From Gautieria morchelliformis (taxonomy: Eukaryota; Basidiomycota; Agaricomycetes; Gomphales; Gomphaceae), in NCBI GenBank assembly GCA_015179125.1, contig WHVA01000413.1, positions 39,418 to 103,417 on the forward strand: a DNA stretch of 64,000 bases. The letters are read 5' to 3'. The translations under genes were made by a program, and so were the position numbers. The notes under the pieces are model-generated. The model did not search any database. It had not been told where the DNA came from and saw only the letters and a program-made list of their open reading frames with translations. Numbering within the stretch: the first letter of the stretch is position 1; each line of letters opens with the position of its first letter. This document shows, in pieces, positions 24,728 to 36,200 of the stretch.

Positions 24728-25697
24728 ATGAATTTGTTTCGACTACTAGGTGCGTGGCTCACTATTCATATATTAGACATTGCTTGACTCATGTTTGGCC
24801 AGGGGACTTATCACACCTTGCCTCTATTTTCATCCTATTGCGCAAGATCCAGGTATCAAGATCATGTCGAGGTACAGCTTCTCCATCTCAGCACTGAGTC
24901 TTGTGCTGAACGTGCACCAAGGCATCTCTTTCAAAACACAAGCCCTTTACGTAGGAGTGTTCGTAGCCCGCTACCTTGATCTTTTCACTGGGGACTTCGT
25001 ATCGCTTTATAACACTGTAATGAAGCTCTTCTTCATTGGAAGCAGTGGATATATTCTCTATCTTATGAAAATGCGCTATAAGTGCGTTCAGTCATTTGCC
25101 ACGCCGTGCCACGTCTTGATTTTTGTATCTCCCGGATGTCCAGACCAACGAACGACCCTTCTATCGACACTTTCAGGCTCGAATATTTGCTTGGGCCGTG
25201 TGCAGTTTTGGCTCTCATACTCAACTATAAATTTACAGTCATCGAAGTAGGCTCATTGGATATGACGTGTGCTAGCATTGACGAGTATCGTAGATCCTAT
25301 GGGCTTTCTCCATTTACCTAGAAGCTGTGGCAATCTTACCTCAGCTCTTCATGTTGCAACGGACCGGTGAAGCTGAGGCTATTACAACACATTACCTTGC
25401 TGCTCTTGGTGCTTATCGTGGGCTCTACATTCCCAACTGGATATACCGGTGAGTGCAACAGTTCTTGACCTCGTTGGGATGGAAATATGATATTGAGGCT
25501 TGGGACAGGTATTTCACAGAAGGAAGTGTTGATCCAATAGCTGTTGTAGCGGGACTCGTACAGACAGCGCTGTATCTTGACTTCTTCTACATCTACTTCA
25601 CTAGGTAAGTGTGAGCCATGCTGATAGTTGTCTGAGACTAACGCATGCCACTGGGAGAAGAGTACTGCAAGGACAAAAATTCGAGTTGCCAGCATGA
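24728..25697 (+). CDS. ERD2: ER lumen protein-retaining receptor (KDEL/HDEL receptor)
   Basis: Seven-helix Golgi/ER receptor that returns escaped ER-resident proteins bearing HDEL-type tails. Exon 1 is MNLFRLLG; later exons give [60 protein letters not shown], the [20 protein letters not shown] segment, [20 protein letters not shown] and [20 protein letters not shown]. The last exons end [18 protein letters not shown], the conserved lysine-containing tail needed for retrieval. Stop at 25695-25697. Every helix of the family is present. Confidence 0.93.
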
Positions 25698-26109
25698 TCC
25701 ATTCTAATAATAGGAGTAGCTGGATGAACTTATTTACCATCGCGTGCGTTTCAGCATTTGCACTGAGTCACGTTATGGGGAGGGCCAAGTTTCTGTGTAG
25801 CTTAAGCGTACTGTGTGCTTGGAAAAGGAACAAGCACATTACGACATGAGATGCAAGCTTGATTGACCTTATTCGATAATTATTCGTGCCTTTTCGAAGA
25901 CTTTTGAGGGGTGATATGGGCGCCCAAGTGGTGCCTTGTGGGTCACCAAACTGTGGCTTTGCTTTTTGACTGGTCACCCCGCTGTTCATACCACTACTGC
26001 ATAGTTCGATATATCCTCACGTATAACATCGGTGGGCCCGTCTCTAATAGGTCCTAATGCCAGAGTTTCGTTTTGTTTCTAAACGACGATATCTCAGCTA
26101 CTAGGTGAC
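25698..26109. other. Intergenic, ERD2 3' and KAP104 promoter
   Basis: 412 bp between two plus-strand genes. No coding signal. Presumed ERD2 3' UTR and KAP104 promoter. Confidence 0.4.
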
Positions 26110-29100
26110 ATGATGTCTGGTTGGTCACCCCAACCCGCCGGGCTACAAGAGGTCCTCGAGACACTGCACAATTCAACGCGTACCAATGAGCCTGAAGTGC
26201 AAAAGGCTATCACGATTGTAATCAAACCTACTGTGTCGTCGCGCATTCTGCGCGCTGAGCGCCATTATTTCACAGAAACTCGAACAATTCACCAAAGTGC
26301 CGGACTACGTCGGTTATCTAGCACATATCATTGCCAACATGACCCAAGAAAGCAAGCATATGCGAGAAATTTCAGGTTATCTCCTCAAGAACAATGCATG
26401 CCTTCTTACTAGAGCCCCACCAGAGGTCGCCACATTCGCTAAAGGAGCCGTTCTACAAGCTTTCCGGGACCCTGAAGTTCGAAAAGTAGCGGGGGAAATT
26501 ATCATTTCGTTCTTGCGCGTTTTGGACCCAAAGAACTGGACGGAGGCGCTGAGAATTTTATTTCATGTCTTGGATTCTCCACATCTGGACGAGCAAGAGG
26601 TGAGTCCGCTTGTTGAACCCGAAGACAAGGTGATTTAAACAATAGGGTAGAGCGCTTTCGATGCCTTAGAAAAAGCGTGTCAAGATTTTCCACGTAAGTT
26701 AGATGTTGACATGGACGGTGCGCGCCCTCTCGATTTCATGGTTCCTAAATTCCTTGCGTTCTCCGAACATCCTTCGGCCAAAATACGATCACACGCTATC
26801 GCCTCTCTCTCTCAACTCATACACATACAGTCACAGTCCCTCTTCGCACACATGGACAATTTCATTGCTTGTCTATTCAAACAAGCCTCGGACGACAATG
26901 CCACAGTTAGACGCAATGTTTGCCAAGCATTGGTCTTACTTCTTGCCTTCCGTGCAGATAAACTTGTGCCAGAGATGCCTAACGTGGCCGAATACATGCT
27001 CTACTCGACGCAGGACAAGAACGAGGACGTTGCTCTTGAAGCGTGCGACTTCTGGCTGACATTCGCAGAAGAACCTGACCTCGAGAACTACCTTCGTCCT
27101 TTACTCCCAAAAGTGGCATTTGCGCTACTGGAATGTATGGTGTACTCCGAAAACGACTTAGACTGGGCTATTGCGGATGAGGACGATGGACACATCCCGG
27201 ACAAAGAAAGTGACATCAAGCCGAAGCATTATGATGCGAAAGAGCATGGTCTAGAACGGACAACTGATCTTAGCAATTCCGGTACCAATGGGACAAGGCA
27301 CGGCGCTCTAGCAGGAGATAACGGAGACGACCTTGGGGATGATTTTGATGATGATGATGTGGACGACTTTGACGATGAAATAGGCACTGAATGGAACGTG
27401 CGGAAATGTGCCGCCGCTGCCTTTGATGTGTTGGCGACACGTTTCAACGGCGAGCTGATGGATGTCTCCCTACCGGCGCTAAAAGAGAAGCTATGGAGCC
27501 AGGACTGGTTGCAACGAGAATGTGGTATTCTAGCGCTGGGCGCGATGGCGGAGGGTGAGTGGACTTCCAGCTAGATGCACTCGATCGCTGACACAGGCTA
27601 GGATGCATTGAGGCCATCGTTCCAAATCTGCCAGTGCTGGTACCATACTTAATTAATATGTTGAATGATCCTAAAGTATGTCTGTTTGGTCTCGGTTGTA
27701 TATATCACTCAGACAGATTGGCCGCAGCCCCTTGTTCGTTCTATAACTTGCTGGACATTGGGAAGATATGCGAGCTGGATAGCTCAAGTCACTTCCGAAG
27801 AACATCGCGCCACATACTTCGTACCTACCATGGAAGGGGTGCGTCTCATGGTTCACCTCTGACTTGGATGGTGATTGAACGATTACTCAGTTGCTGAGAA
27901 TGGTACTGGATAATCACAAAAGAGTGCAAGAGGCTGGGTGCAGTGCCTTCTCCACTCTGGAAGAAGAAGCCCAAGCCGAACTCGAGCCTTTCCTTGATCC
28001 TGTACTGCGCAATCTTGTGTTTGCGTTCGACAAGTATCAAGCCAAAAATTTACTTATCTTGTATGATGCTGTGGGTACTCTTGCGGACGCTGTTGGTCGG
28101 GCTCTGTCGAATCCGGCCTATGTCGAGATCCTAATGCCTCCTTTGATCAAACGATGGGGTAAGTTGAAAGATGATCCGGAGGATCTTGTACCTCTCCTTG
28201 AGGTGAGTCAAAGTTAGGTCTATTTCATCGATTGTACCTATAGCCATCCCTTTTAGTGTCTTGCGTCGGTGACGGTTGCAATGGGGCCTGCGTTTTATCC
28301 CTACGCCAGTCCGATCTATGAGCGGTGTTGCAGCATAGTGCAGCAACAGCTTCTGCAGTATCAGGCGTACCAGCAGAATCCCGAAATGGAGGAACCGGAT
28401 AAGGATTTTCTTGTCGTAACAATAGATCTTTTGAGCGGCATGGTCCAAGGACTCGGCATGCAAATGAAGACACTATTGGAGAACAGCAACCCTCCGCTTT
28501 TCAGTCTCATCAGTATTTGCTTGAAAGTGAGCTGTGTTCAGTCGCCATATGCATGAGACTGGTCTGAACCATTTGTCCTAGCATCCACAGCCCAGTGTCC
28601 GACAATCGTCGTATGCTCTGGTTGGTGACATGGCAGTCAAATGTTTCGAACTTCTGCGGCCATTTATGCCTCAAATCATGCCCGAACTTGTCGCACAGCT
28701 TTATCCGGAACCGAAGCCCGAAGAAGTCAGTGCCTGCAACAACGCGGCTTGGTCTGTCGGAGAGGTCGCACTTCGCTACGGTGTTGGTTTGTATAGCTCA
28801 CTATCTTTATGATGCTTTCGTCGTTCATTCAGCCTTCCAGATCCCGAGTTTGCGCAGTGGGTACCTGGCTTGGTCCATCATCTAATCCCATGTCTATTGC
28901 ACGCCAAAGCACCCCGCAGTCTGCATGAAAATGCTGCCGTTACGCTCGGACGGATAGGACTCATCCAGCCTACTATGCTTGCTCCTCAACTGGAAGTTTT
29001 TGCTGAACAATGGTATGCCTCCTCCCCCCTTTGTTTTTCAATGTCTAATGGGGAACCCACTGGTCGTTGCAGGTGTCAAGCTCTGTTTGAGATACGGGAC

Positions 29101-29459
29101 AACGAAGAGAAGGATTCTGCCTTTAGAGGTTTTTGCACTCTCGTCCAGGTCAACCCCCAGGGAATTGCTAAGGCACAAACCACCTAATCTCCTTGATATC
29201 TTCCTTTAACGTCACTCTTACAGAGCTTCTTCTGGTTCTGCAACGCTATCGCACAGTGGGGAAACCCAACACCAGAGCTGAATGACATGTTCAAATCCGT
29301 ACGCTTAGTTGGGTCCCATATGCTACCCGTCATCTGATCTATTTCGTCTTACAGATTTTGACTGGTTTGAAAGAAATGAGCGGTCCTCAGTGGAATTCCC
29401 AATTCGGCTCTTTCCCACCGCAAGTTCAGGACCGGTTAAGGGAACGGTACAATCTATAA
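26110..29459 (+). CDS. KAP104: Transportin / karyopherin beta-2 (Kap104)
   Basis: Nuclear import receptor for PY-NLS cargo such as hnRNP-type RNA-binding proteins. Tandem ATGs at 26110 and 26113 start [24 protein letters not shown] repeats follow through [20 protein letters not shown], an exon starting [40 protein letters not shown] and the large exon from 26,711. The acidic H8 loop is visible ([20 protein letters not shown]) just before [19 protein letters not shown], as expected for transportin. Later exons give [20 protein letters not shown] ([20 protein letters not shown]), [17 protein letters not shown] and a C-terminus [18 protein letters not shown] with TAA at 29457-29459. About ten introns; no lesion found. 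Confidence 0.93.
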
Positions 29460-29627
29460 GTATATTAGTGTGGAGGACTTGTTCATACATGGGATTATCT
29501 TCAATTCTAGTTCGTTTTCATACGTAATAGACCCTGATCTTATTTGTGAACCTAGTAAGGAGGGAACGGCTCCAGAGACTCGTAAGCGCAATCATGTCTG
29601 ATACTAACCTTGACCAGAAGGCATAAC

Positions 29628-29700
29628 GCCCGCTTAGCACAGCGGTAGTTGCGCTCCGCTCGTAACGGAGAGGTCGGTTGTTCGAATCAGCCAGTGGGCA
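29628..29700 (+). tRNA. tRNA-Thr, anticodon CGU
   Basis: 73-nt cloverleaf: acceptor arm GCCCGCT (29628-29634) pairs with AGTGGGC with one G-U, a three-pair D stem around AGCGGTA, a five-pair anticodon stem CTCCG/CGGAG with loop CTCGTAA (anticodon CGT at 29661-29663), a variable region AGGTC and a T arm GGTTG-TTCGAAT-CAGCC with one G-U. There is no intron. It decodes ACG. It sits about 170 bp downstream of KAP104 and is the last conserved host gene before the repeat-filled half. Confidence 0.9.
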
Positions 29701-30075
29701 AATATTTATGTTGCAGTACATTCATCATTTTTGACCCCTGAACTCGGTGCAACTGATTTCAGTGCCCCGACGAGCCGCCTTCCTGGTCCTTAGTATACGG
29801 GGACTCTAAATTACTGAGTTGCTTGCTGGGTGACGCTGAAGCCTGAAAAGCATTGATCGGATGGGGGAAAATCTGCTCCCTCAAAAAATGCCCAGAGCAG
29901 ATAAGTGATAAACCCCCAGATGAGAACAGACTGCGAGCGCTGGCATGTACCGTTTTGAGTAGCTCAATCTGCGGTAGTCTGCATAGATCTGTGAAAATAG
30001 AGAGTATATGTTACCAATAATTATTAGGTTGGAATATTCTGGCGTAGCTAAAAATTACTGACTCAGCGTGAGAAT
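29701..30075. other. Intergenic region after the tRNA
   Basis: 375 bp without coding character or recognisable repeat. Confidence 0.4.
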
Positions 30076-30782
30076 TTGCTATCTCAGAACGTGTCCACTG
30101 ACGTCCACCATGGCCGCGCTCCCAACGCTCCAGGGCCGACAAGTCTCCCCATGGACCCCATCCCTCCGGCTTCATTCTACAGTATGACAACCGTCTCGTC
30201 TACAGCCTCAGACGTGCTCCTTGGTGACTCAACCAACACGTCACGTCCACCCAGCACGGCACCATCTTCTCAGCCAGTCGCTCTCCCTTCAGGACCCCCT
30301 TAGGCTCCACGCGTTCCAAGGTGTGGAAACCAAGGGAGGAGTTTTCTACGAAGGATCTGGATTGATGTTAATCCCTACATGGCTCTGCACAACAAGGTAG
30401 GTGAATGGTGGAAGGCAGTCGCCACAATGGTCCAGAAAGAGAGGCTCTGCTTGAACCGAGAAGCAGAGACCTTGAAGAACAAGGTGACATCGCTCCTGGG
30501 ATGGGTAGAGGTAAGCTGCTGTGTAAATGTTCTATGATTGCATGCGAACTGACCCATATGCCTTTGGAAGGGGGGAAAAAAACCTCAGCTCGCTCACCAC
30601 TTGCCAAGGAGCTGGAGTGTGATCCTCCTGCATTTGCCTCCCTGTCCGGCAAACTCGACATGATCCAGCACCTCAAAAGACATGCGAGGGGGACCCGTGA
30701 GGAGGAGAAGGAGCAGACCAAAGAGGTAAGTGTGATGGTGATCAATATATTATAGGACTCACATGTCCCAGGTCCAGAATGC
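30076..30782 (+). pseudogene. Broken gene fragment truncated by a retroelement
   Basis: An open frame from about 30,076 (Ser/Pro/Thr-rich, with TAG at 30301-30303) is followed by a coding-like segment reading NPYMALHNKVGEWWKAVATM and ERLCLNREAETLKNKVTSLL, a GTAAGC donor, then a second exon with KELECDPPAFASLSGKLDMI and a Glu/Lys-rich end at a clean GTAAGTGTG donor (30726). The next acceptor (CCCAG near 30,770) is followed after only 11 bases by the LTR-T start at 30783. The gene thus appears to have been cut by the insertion. The family is not recognised, and the N-terminal part may not belong to it. Confidence 0.35.
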
Positions 30783-31753
30783 TGTCAAGATTGATTTTTA
30801 GGCGTTAATATCATGTATTAGTGAACACAGTGAATGCCCGAATAACTTGTGCAAAGAGATGTGCCGTTTGGCAAATAAGGTGAACCAATAAATGTCCAGA
30901 AGATAAGAGGGCTGCCTGAACTGAGCTTGCCCTATCTACAGTCATAGCAAAATAGCCCATGGCACTTGATGATGTAACGTGCAAGGTGTTGTCAAGATTG
31001 GTTTTTAGGCGTTAATATCGTGTATTAGTGAACACAGCGAATGCCCGAATAACTTGTGCGAATAAGTATGCCGTTTGGCGAATAGATGAACCGATGAATG
31101 TTCACAAGGTAAGAGGGTTGCCCGAATGGGGCTCGCCCTATCTACAGTCCTAGCGAAATAGCCCGTGGCACTTGACGATGTAACGTGCAAGGTGTCACGG
31201 AAGGGTTGTCTAAGTAGCGACAATCCCTTTGCTGGCGAAGGTGCTCCTTCGGAGCCCTTCGCCAACAGCACAGAAAATGGTTCGAAGGCTAAGGTAACGA
31301 AGATGAAGTATGTGAACTCACCAGTGATGCCTAAGTCCTCTGCTGGTCGAAGATAGAAATCTCCAAGAGAAGGCTCAAGACGATGATCACAGCGAGGTCA
31401 AGTTTGTGTCAAGATTGGATTTTGGGCGTTAATATCGCATGTTAGTGGCGAATGCCCGAACAGCGTGTGCGATCTAGCGAATCGCCCAGCGAACAGTACC
31501 GAAGAGGTAAGGTTTAAGAAGTAAGAGGGTTACTCGAAAGGAATTCGCCCTGATCTACAGTCATAGCGAAATAGCCCGTGGCACTTGACGATGTAACGTG
31601 CAAGGTGTCACGGAAAGGTTGTCTAAGTAGCAACAATCCTTTCGCCGGCGAAGGCACTCCTTCGGAGCCCTTCGCTGACAGCACAGAAAATAACTCAAAG
31701 GCTAAGGTAACAAAGATGAAGTATGAGAACTCACCAGTGATGCCTAAGTCCTC

Positions 31754-32154
31754 TGTTGGGTGCATTTATGCTCCTGCACCAAAATCAAGCATAATATATT
31801 CAATTTACTGTATGGTGTTTCAATCTCTTCTCATATTGTTCTTGTACCATGCATTCATTTCTCTGTTTATTTTCGAAATTTTCCAGTCACTCTCTACCTC
31901 TCCATTCCATTTTGTTATTTCTATTTTCACAAGCGGCTGCACCCAGCGGAGTCTGAAATGACTTGAGGCAAGTAAATTAGTCTAGTGTTCCTTCGATTTA
32001 TTGACCTAGAAATCCTCTGTAGTGAATTAATTTCTAGGTAGTGTATAATATATTTATAGTGACAACTAAATTCACTGAGAGAGTGAATTAATTTCTAGTC
32101 TATTCTTTTGAGCAACAAGTCCATACCTACTGCCTATAATTCCTGTCCTCTACA
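31754..32154 (+). mobile_element. Solo copia-family LTR
   Basis: 401-bp relative of the LTRs of the complete copia element (same start TGTTGGGTGCATTTATGC, then diverged and shorter). It ends TCCTCTACA and is bounded by TCCTC (31749-31753, 32155-32159). It lies inside LTR-T copy 3. Confidence 0.85.
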
Positions 32155-32792
32155 TCCTCTTCTGGTCAAAGATAGAAACCTACAGGAGAAGGCTCAAGAC
32201 GATGGTCACAGCGAGGTCAAGTTTGCACAAGATGGACGTATGATAATTAAACTGGAGAATATACATGCGAATGTAGACTACTTATACCGAATGCTCATAT
32301 GGTGCTAGCGAATAGGAAAGAGGCCGTCTGGAGTCAGGGTTGGATAGGGGTGTGCGGTCAGGATACATAATAGATGAAATAGACATACAATAGAATCGAA
32401 GAGGGGTGCGAACATGAAACGACAGAGGGGAAAGAGGGCGAAGGCCCCTATGTACGAAAACACGCCTTGGTACCTGCATATACACTACCCTGCACGGACT
32501 CTTCGTCTGCTGGGTTGATCCCACATGACCTACGGGTAGGATGCCCCGCGAATGCATTCTGGCCATAGGAACACCCAAAGGGGGTTGAGTTGAGAAGATG
32601 ATGGGACCAGTGATGAACCATCAATCCAGGTAAAGGATGTTGATCGTGTTTGGTGGCATGGCTACTGGCGAATGGTGCGAGTAGCGAATGGTCATTTGGT
32701 GAAGGTGGCGAATAGTGAATGGAGCAGGGATTGAATGGAGCGAAGCCGAGCGAACATGGAAGAGTGGTGGTGAAAGGGAAAACAGGGATAGC

Positions 32793-33280
32793 TGTTGGGT
32801 GCATTTATGCTCCTGCACCAAAATCAAGCATAATATATTCAATTTATTGTGTAATGTTTCAATATTTTCTCATACTGTTCTTGTACTATGCATCCACTTC
32901 TCTGCTTATTTTCGAAATTTTCTAGTCACTCCCTATCTCTCCATTCCATTCTGTTATTTCTATTTTCATAGGCGGCTGCACCCAGCGGAGTTTGAAATGA
33001 CTTCGACGCGCGAGCCCTTGGGCGCTAAAGGGCCGGGTGCAAGTATATGCCTTCTGAGACAGGATTACACTCCTCTCTCAGTGACAATAAATTCACTGAG
33101 AGAGGCGAGTAGTATCTTTCATATTTACATAGCATGTTGACTGAAAATCATGTAGTATATTTGATTCTAGGTATTGTATTAATATATCAGTGACAATAAA
33201 TTCACTGAGAGAGTATATTTGATTCTAGCTTTCTAAGAACTCTACCGAACCTTCCCTGCCATAGCCCCTAGTTGCTAACA
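32793..33280 (+). repeat. Copia 5' LTR
   Basis: 488 bp, TG...CA. It contains a perfect 13-bp inverted repeat (CCTCTCTCAGTGA / TCACTGAGAGAGG, loop of 8) at 33072-33105 and a second partial copy of the same unit about 110 bp downstream. Confidence 0.93.
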
Positions 33281-33294
33281 AGGGTTATGGGCCC
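33281..33294 (+). promoter_or_regulatory. Copia primer-binding site (half initiator tRNA-Met)
   Basis: AGGGTTATGGGCCC directly after the 5' LTR. It is complementary, with at most one mismatch to the yeast tRNA as I remember it, to the anticodon stem-loop of initiator tRNA-Met, as in Drosophila copia, rather than to a tRNA 3' end. The ATG within it is also the first ATG of the polyprotein. Confidence 0.75.
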
Positions 33295-36200
33295 CGCAGA
33301 CACTTCGCAGAAGCTTTTGGGTGTGGAGAAGCTTGCAACAGATGGAAGTAATTGGCCTCTGTGGCGAGCTACTCTCACAAGTTATTTTGAGTCCAAAAAT
33401 CTACTCAGGCATATAGAAGGGAGAGCCATTCGACCTCCTGATCCTCCAGTCATGCCCCCAGGCCATATTCTCACAGAAGCTGAGGAAACTCAGATTGAGA
33501 AGGCTGAGGAGAAGCTGGAAAAGTATCTTGCCAGAGAAGGACAGGCCAAAACCCAAATAATCGTCTCAGTGTCAGAGTCACTAGCTCTGATGCTACAGAA
33601 GAGACATACAGCAAAAGAAGTCTGGGATGCATTGGTCAATGAGATGACCAAAAAGCCCAAGATGGTCCTCACCAACCTACAGAGACAGCTTCGCAGTATG
33701 AGGTGTCCTGAGGATGGAGACTTGAGAGATCACTTGGACAAGGCCCAAGACCTCTATGCTCGTCTCAATGAGATGGGAGCCAGAATTTCTGAAGGAGAGT
33801 TCACCGACATCATCCTTGCATCACTTCCACCCTCCTATGAGGCAGTTATGAATGCCCTTACCACGTCGCTCGAAGAATGTGGAATGCCCTTAGTGCCTGA
33901 TGATATTATCAGAGTACTAAAGGCTCAATATGACAGGAGAAAGACCCTCAATATTTCACAAGAAGAGCAGGCATTTATTGGTTCATCTACGAAAGGGCAG
34001 AAGGGCCGGAAAGACCCGAAGGTGCTTGCATGCACTAATTGCCACAAGCCTGGACATGCTATAGAAAGTTGCTGGGCTAAAGGAGGTGGTAAAGAAGGCC
34101 AGGGGCCACGTCAGAAGAAGAAAGCGAAAGCCAAAAAGAAGAAGGGCAAAGCCAAGGCGAATGTTGCCGAAGAAGTGTCCTCTGAGGAGGATGAGAGTGG
34201 CAGTCCAGCCGCTTTCGCCAACTTCGACTGCTCTAATTTGAGTAGTTTATCTCTGGACACTGTTGTTATCCTCGACACTGGAACGACCGCACATATGACC
34301 CCTCACAAGAATTTATTGAGGGATTACAGTCCATTCTCACAGCCGCGCACAATTCGTGCAGCCAACAAAGGCACTTTTGATGCCTTCGGTTCAGGCTCAC
34401 TCGTGCTATCTAACAAGGTTGGAGATAAGACTGTGAACATTACATTGAAGGATACGTTCTACGCGCCAAAAATGGCTGTTACCCTCATCTCGATCGGCCG
34501 GTGCGATGATGCAGGCTATAACACACAAATAGCTGATCAGAAATGCACAATATCCAATCGTAAAGGCAGGATATTGATGCAAGCACCGAAGCTGAATGGC
34601 TTATATCGATTTGATTTACAACACACAAGTGCCGAAGCGCATGTATGCGCATCAGCCATGGAGATACATCAAAAAATGGGGCACATTTCACAAAAGTCCC
34701 TACAGCACTTGCTCAACCGTGGCATGATATTAGGCATTGAATTGAGCTCAAAAGGTGACAAGGTTGTTTGCGATGCGTGCATTCAGGCGAAGATTGCACG
34801 TAAATCACTTCCTCAGGAACCCAGAAGCCGATCATCAAAATTCGGTGACAGAATTTATTCTGATGTCTGGGGACCAGCGAGACACTCCACAATTGACAAG
34901 AAATCCTATTATGTGTCTTTCATCGACGACTACTCAAGAGAATCGGTTATCTATTTGATGGCAAACAAATCGGAAGCATTTTCAAAATACAAACTCTACG
35001 AGGCCTTGATGCTTCGACAGAGGAATATGCACATCAAAGCACTTGTTTCCGACAGAGGGGGCGAATACACAAGCTCAGAATTTGAACAGCATTTGGCCAA
35101 GCAAGGCACGAAGCATCGGTTAACCGTGCACGACACCCCAGAGTCAAATGGTGTTGCTGAACGTTTAAACCGAACTCTAGTTGAAAGAGCTCGTGCCATG
35201 CTATTGGAATCAAGTCTTCCTAAGACTCTATGGGGGCATGCAATTTTGCACGCCAACTATCTTAGGAATCGGACACATACAAGAGCTTTGCCAGACAAAA
35301 CCCCTTTTGAAATGATCCATCACGAGAAACCGAACCTGAAAGACATGCACGTGTGGGGAATTGAAGTCTATGTTAAAGTCAAAGAGGGAAACAAACTAGC
35401 AGCCCGTGCCAAAAGAGCTCGGTGGATAGGAATCTCTGGACAGAGCCATGGTCACTGCATCTACTGGCCTGACTCTCAGAAGGTTTCTGTCGAGCGGAAT
35501 GTTATATTTGACTCAGAGATGAAGGGGGGCAAAGCTCCAATCATTTCTATTGAAGAGTCACAGCTACCTACATCCAGAAAAATGGTACAGGCCATCTTGG
35601 CGCCAGCACCTATGCCTAGCCGCTTAGTCAGCGAAGAGGCAAAGATCGAGGAAATTGATGATGATGAACCAGAGGAACATCTGAAAGAGCTGCAACCCAG
35701 TCAGACTGTTGATGCCAGACCTAAAGAAGCTGCTCCAACAAGGAGAAGCGAGAGAATCCGTCAGCAGCAGGTGCAGCCGGCCCCAAGTGGTCCCGTAACA
35801 AGATCTCAAACCAAGAGACATGCTGGTGCAGATATCACTACACTAGCTTACGAGGACATTGAGGACCATCAAGACAAATTATTCGAACAAGATTTATCCT
35901 CTGTCACTGACGGCATCAGTGATTATAACCTTGCCATCAGTACACTTTCGACCTCCGATCAAAACAAAGATAATGTGCTGCCGGATTTAAATCAGACCGA
36001 GCCTAGCAATGCAGATGAAGCCTTAAATGATCCTATGTGGAAAGCATCGATGGATAAAGAGTATAAGGTGCTACTCGACAAAGGTGTATGGGAAGTGGTT
36101 AAACCACCTCCTGGGGCAAATATTGTCGGAAATAGATGGGTATTCCTCTGGAAACGCAATCCAGAAGGTGAACCCATCACACCTAGATCGAGGATGGTCG

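Noticed and set aside
31165..31356. A 63-codon frame conserved in several LTR-T copies (also near 31578, 40454-40645, 42484-42675)
   Set aside because: The frame is preceded immediately by a stop, and only one of these four copies has an ATG at the start (the others have GTG). Preservation is explained by limited divergence of a repeat, so I do not call a gene.
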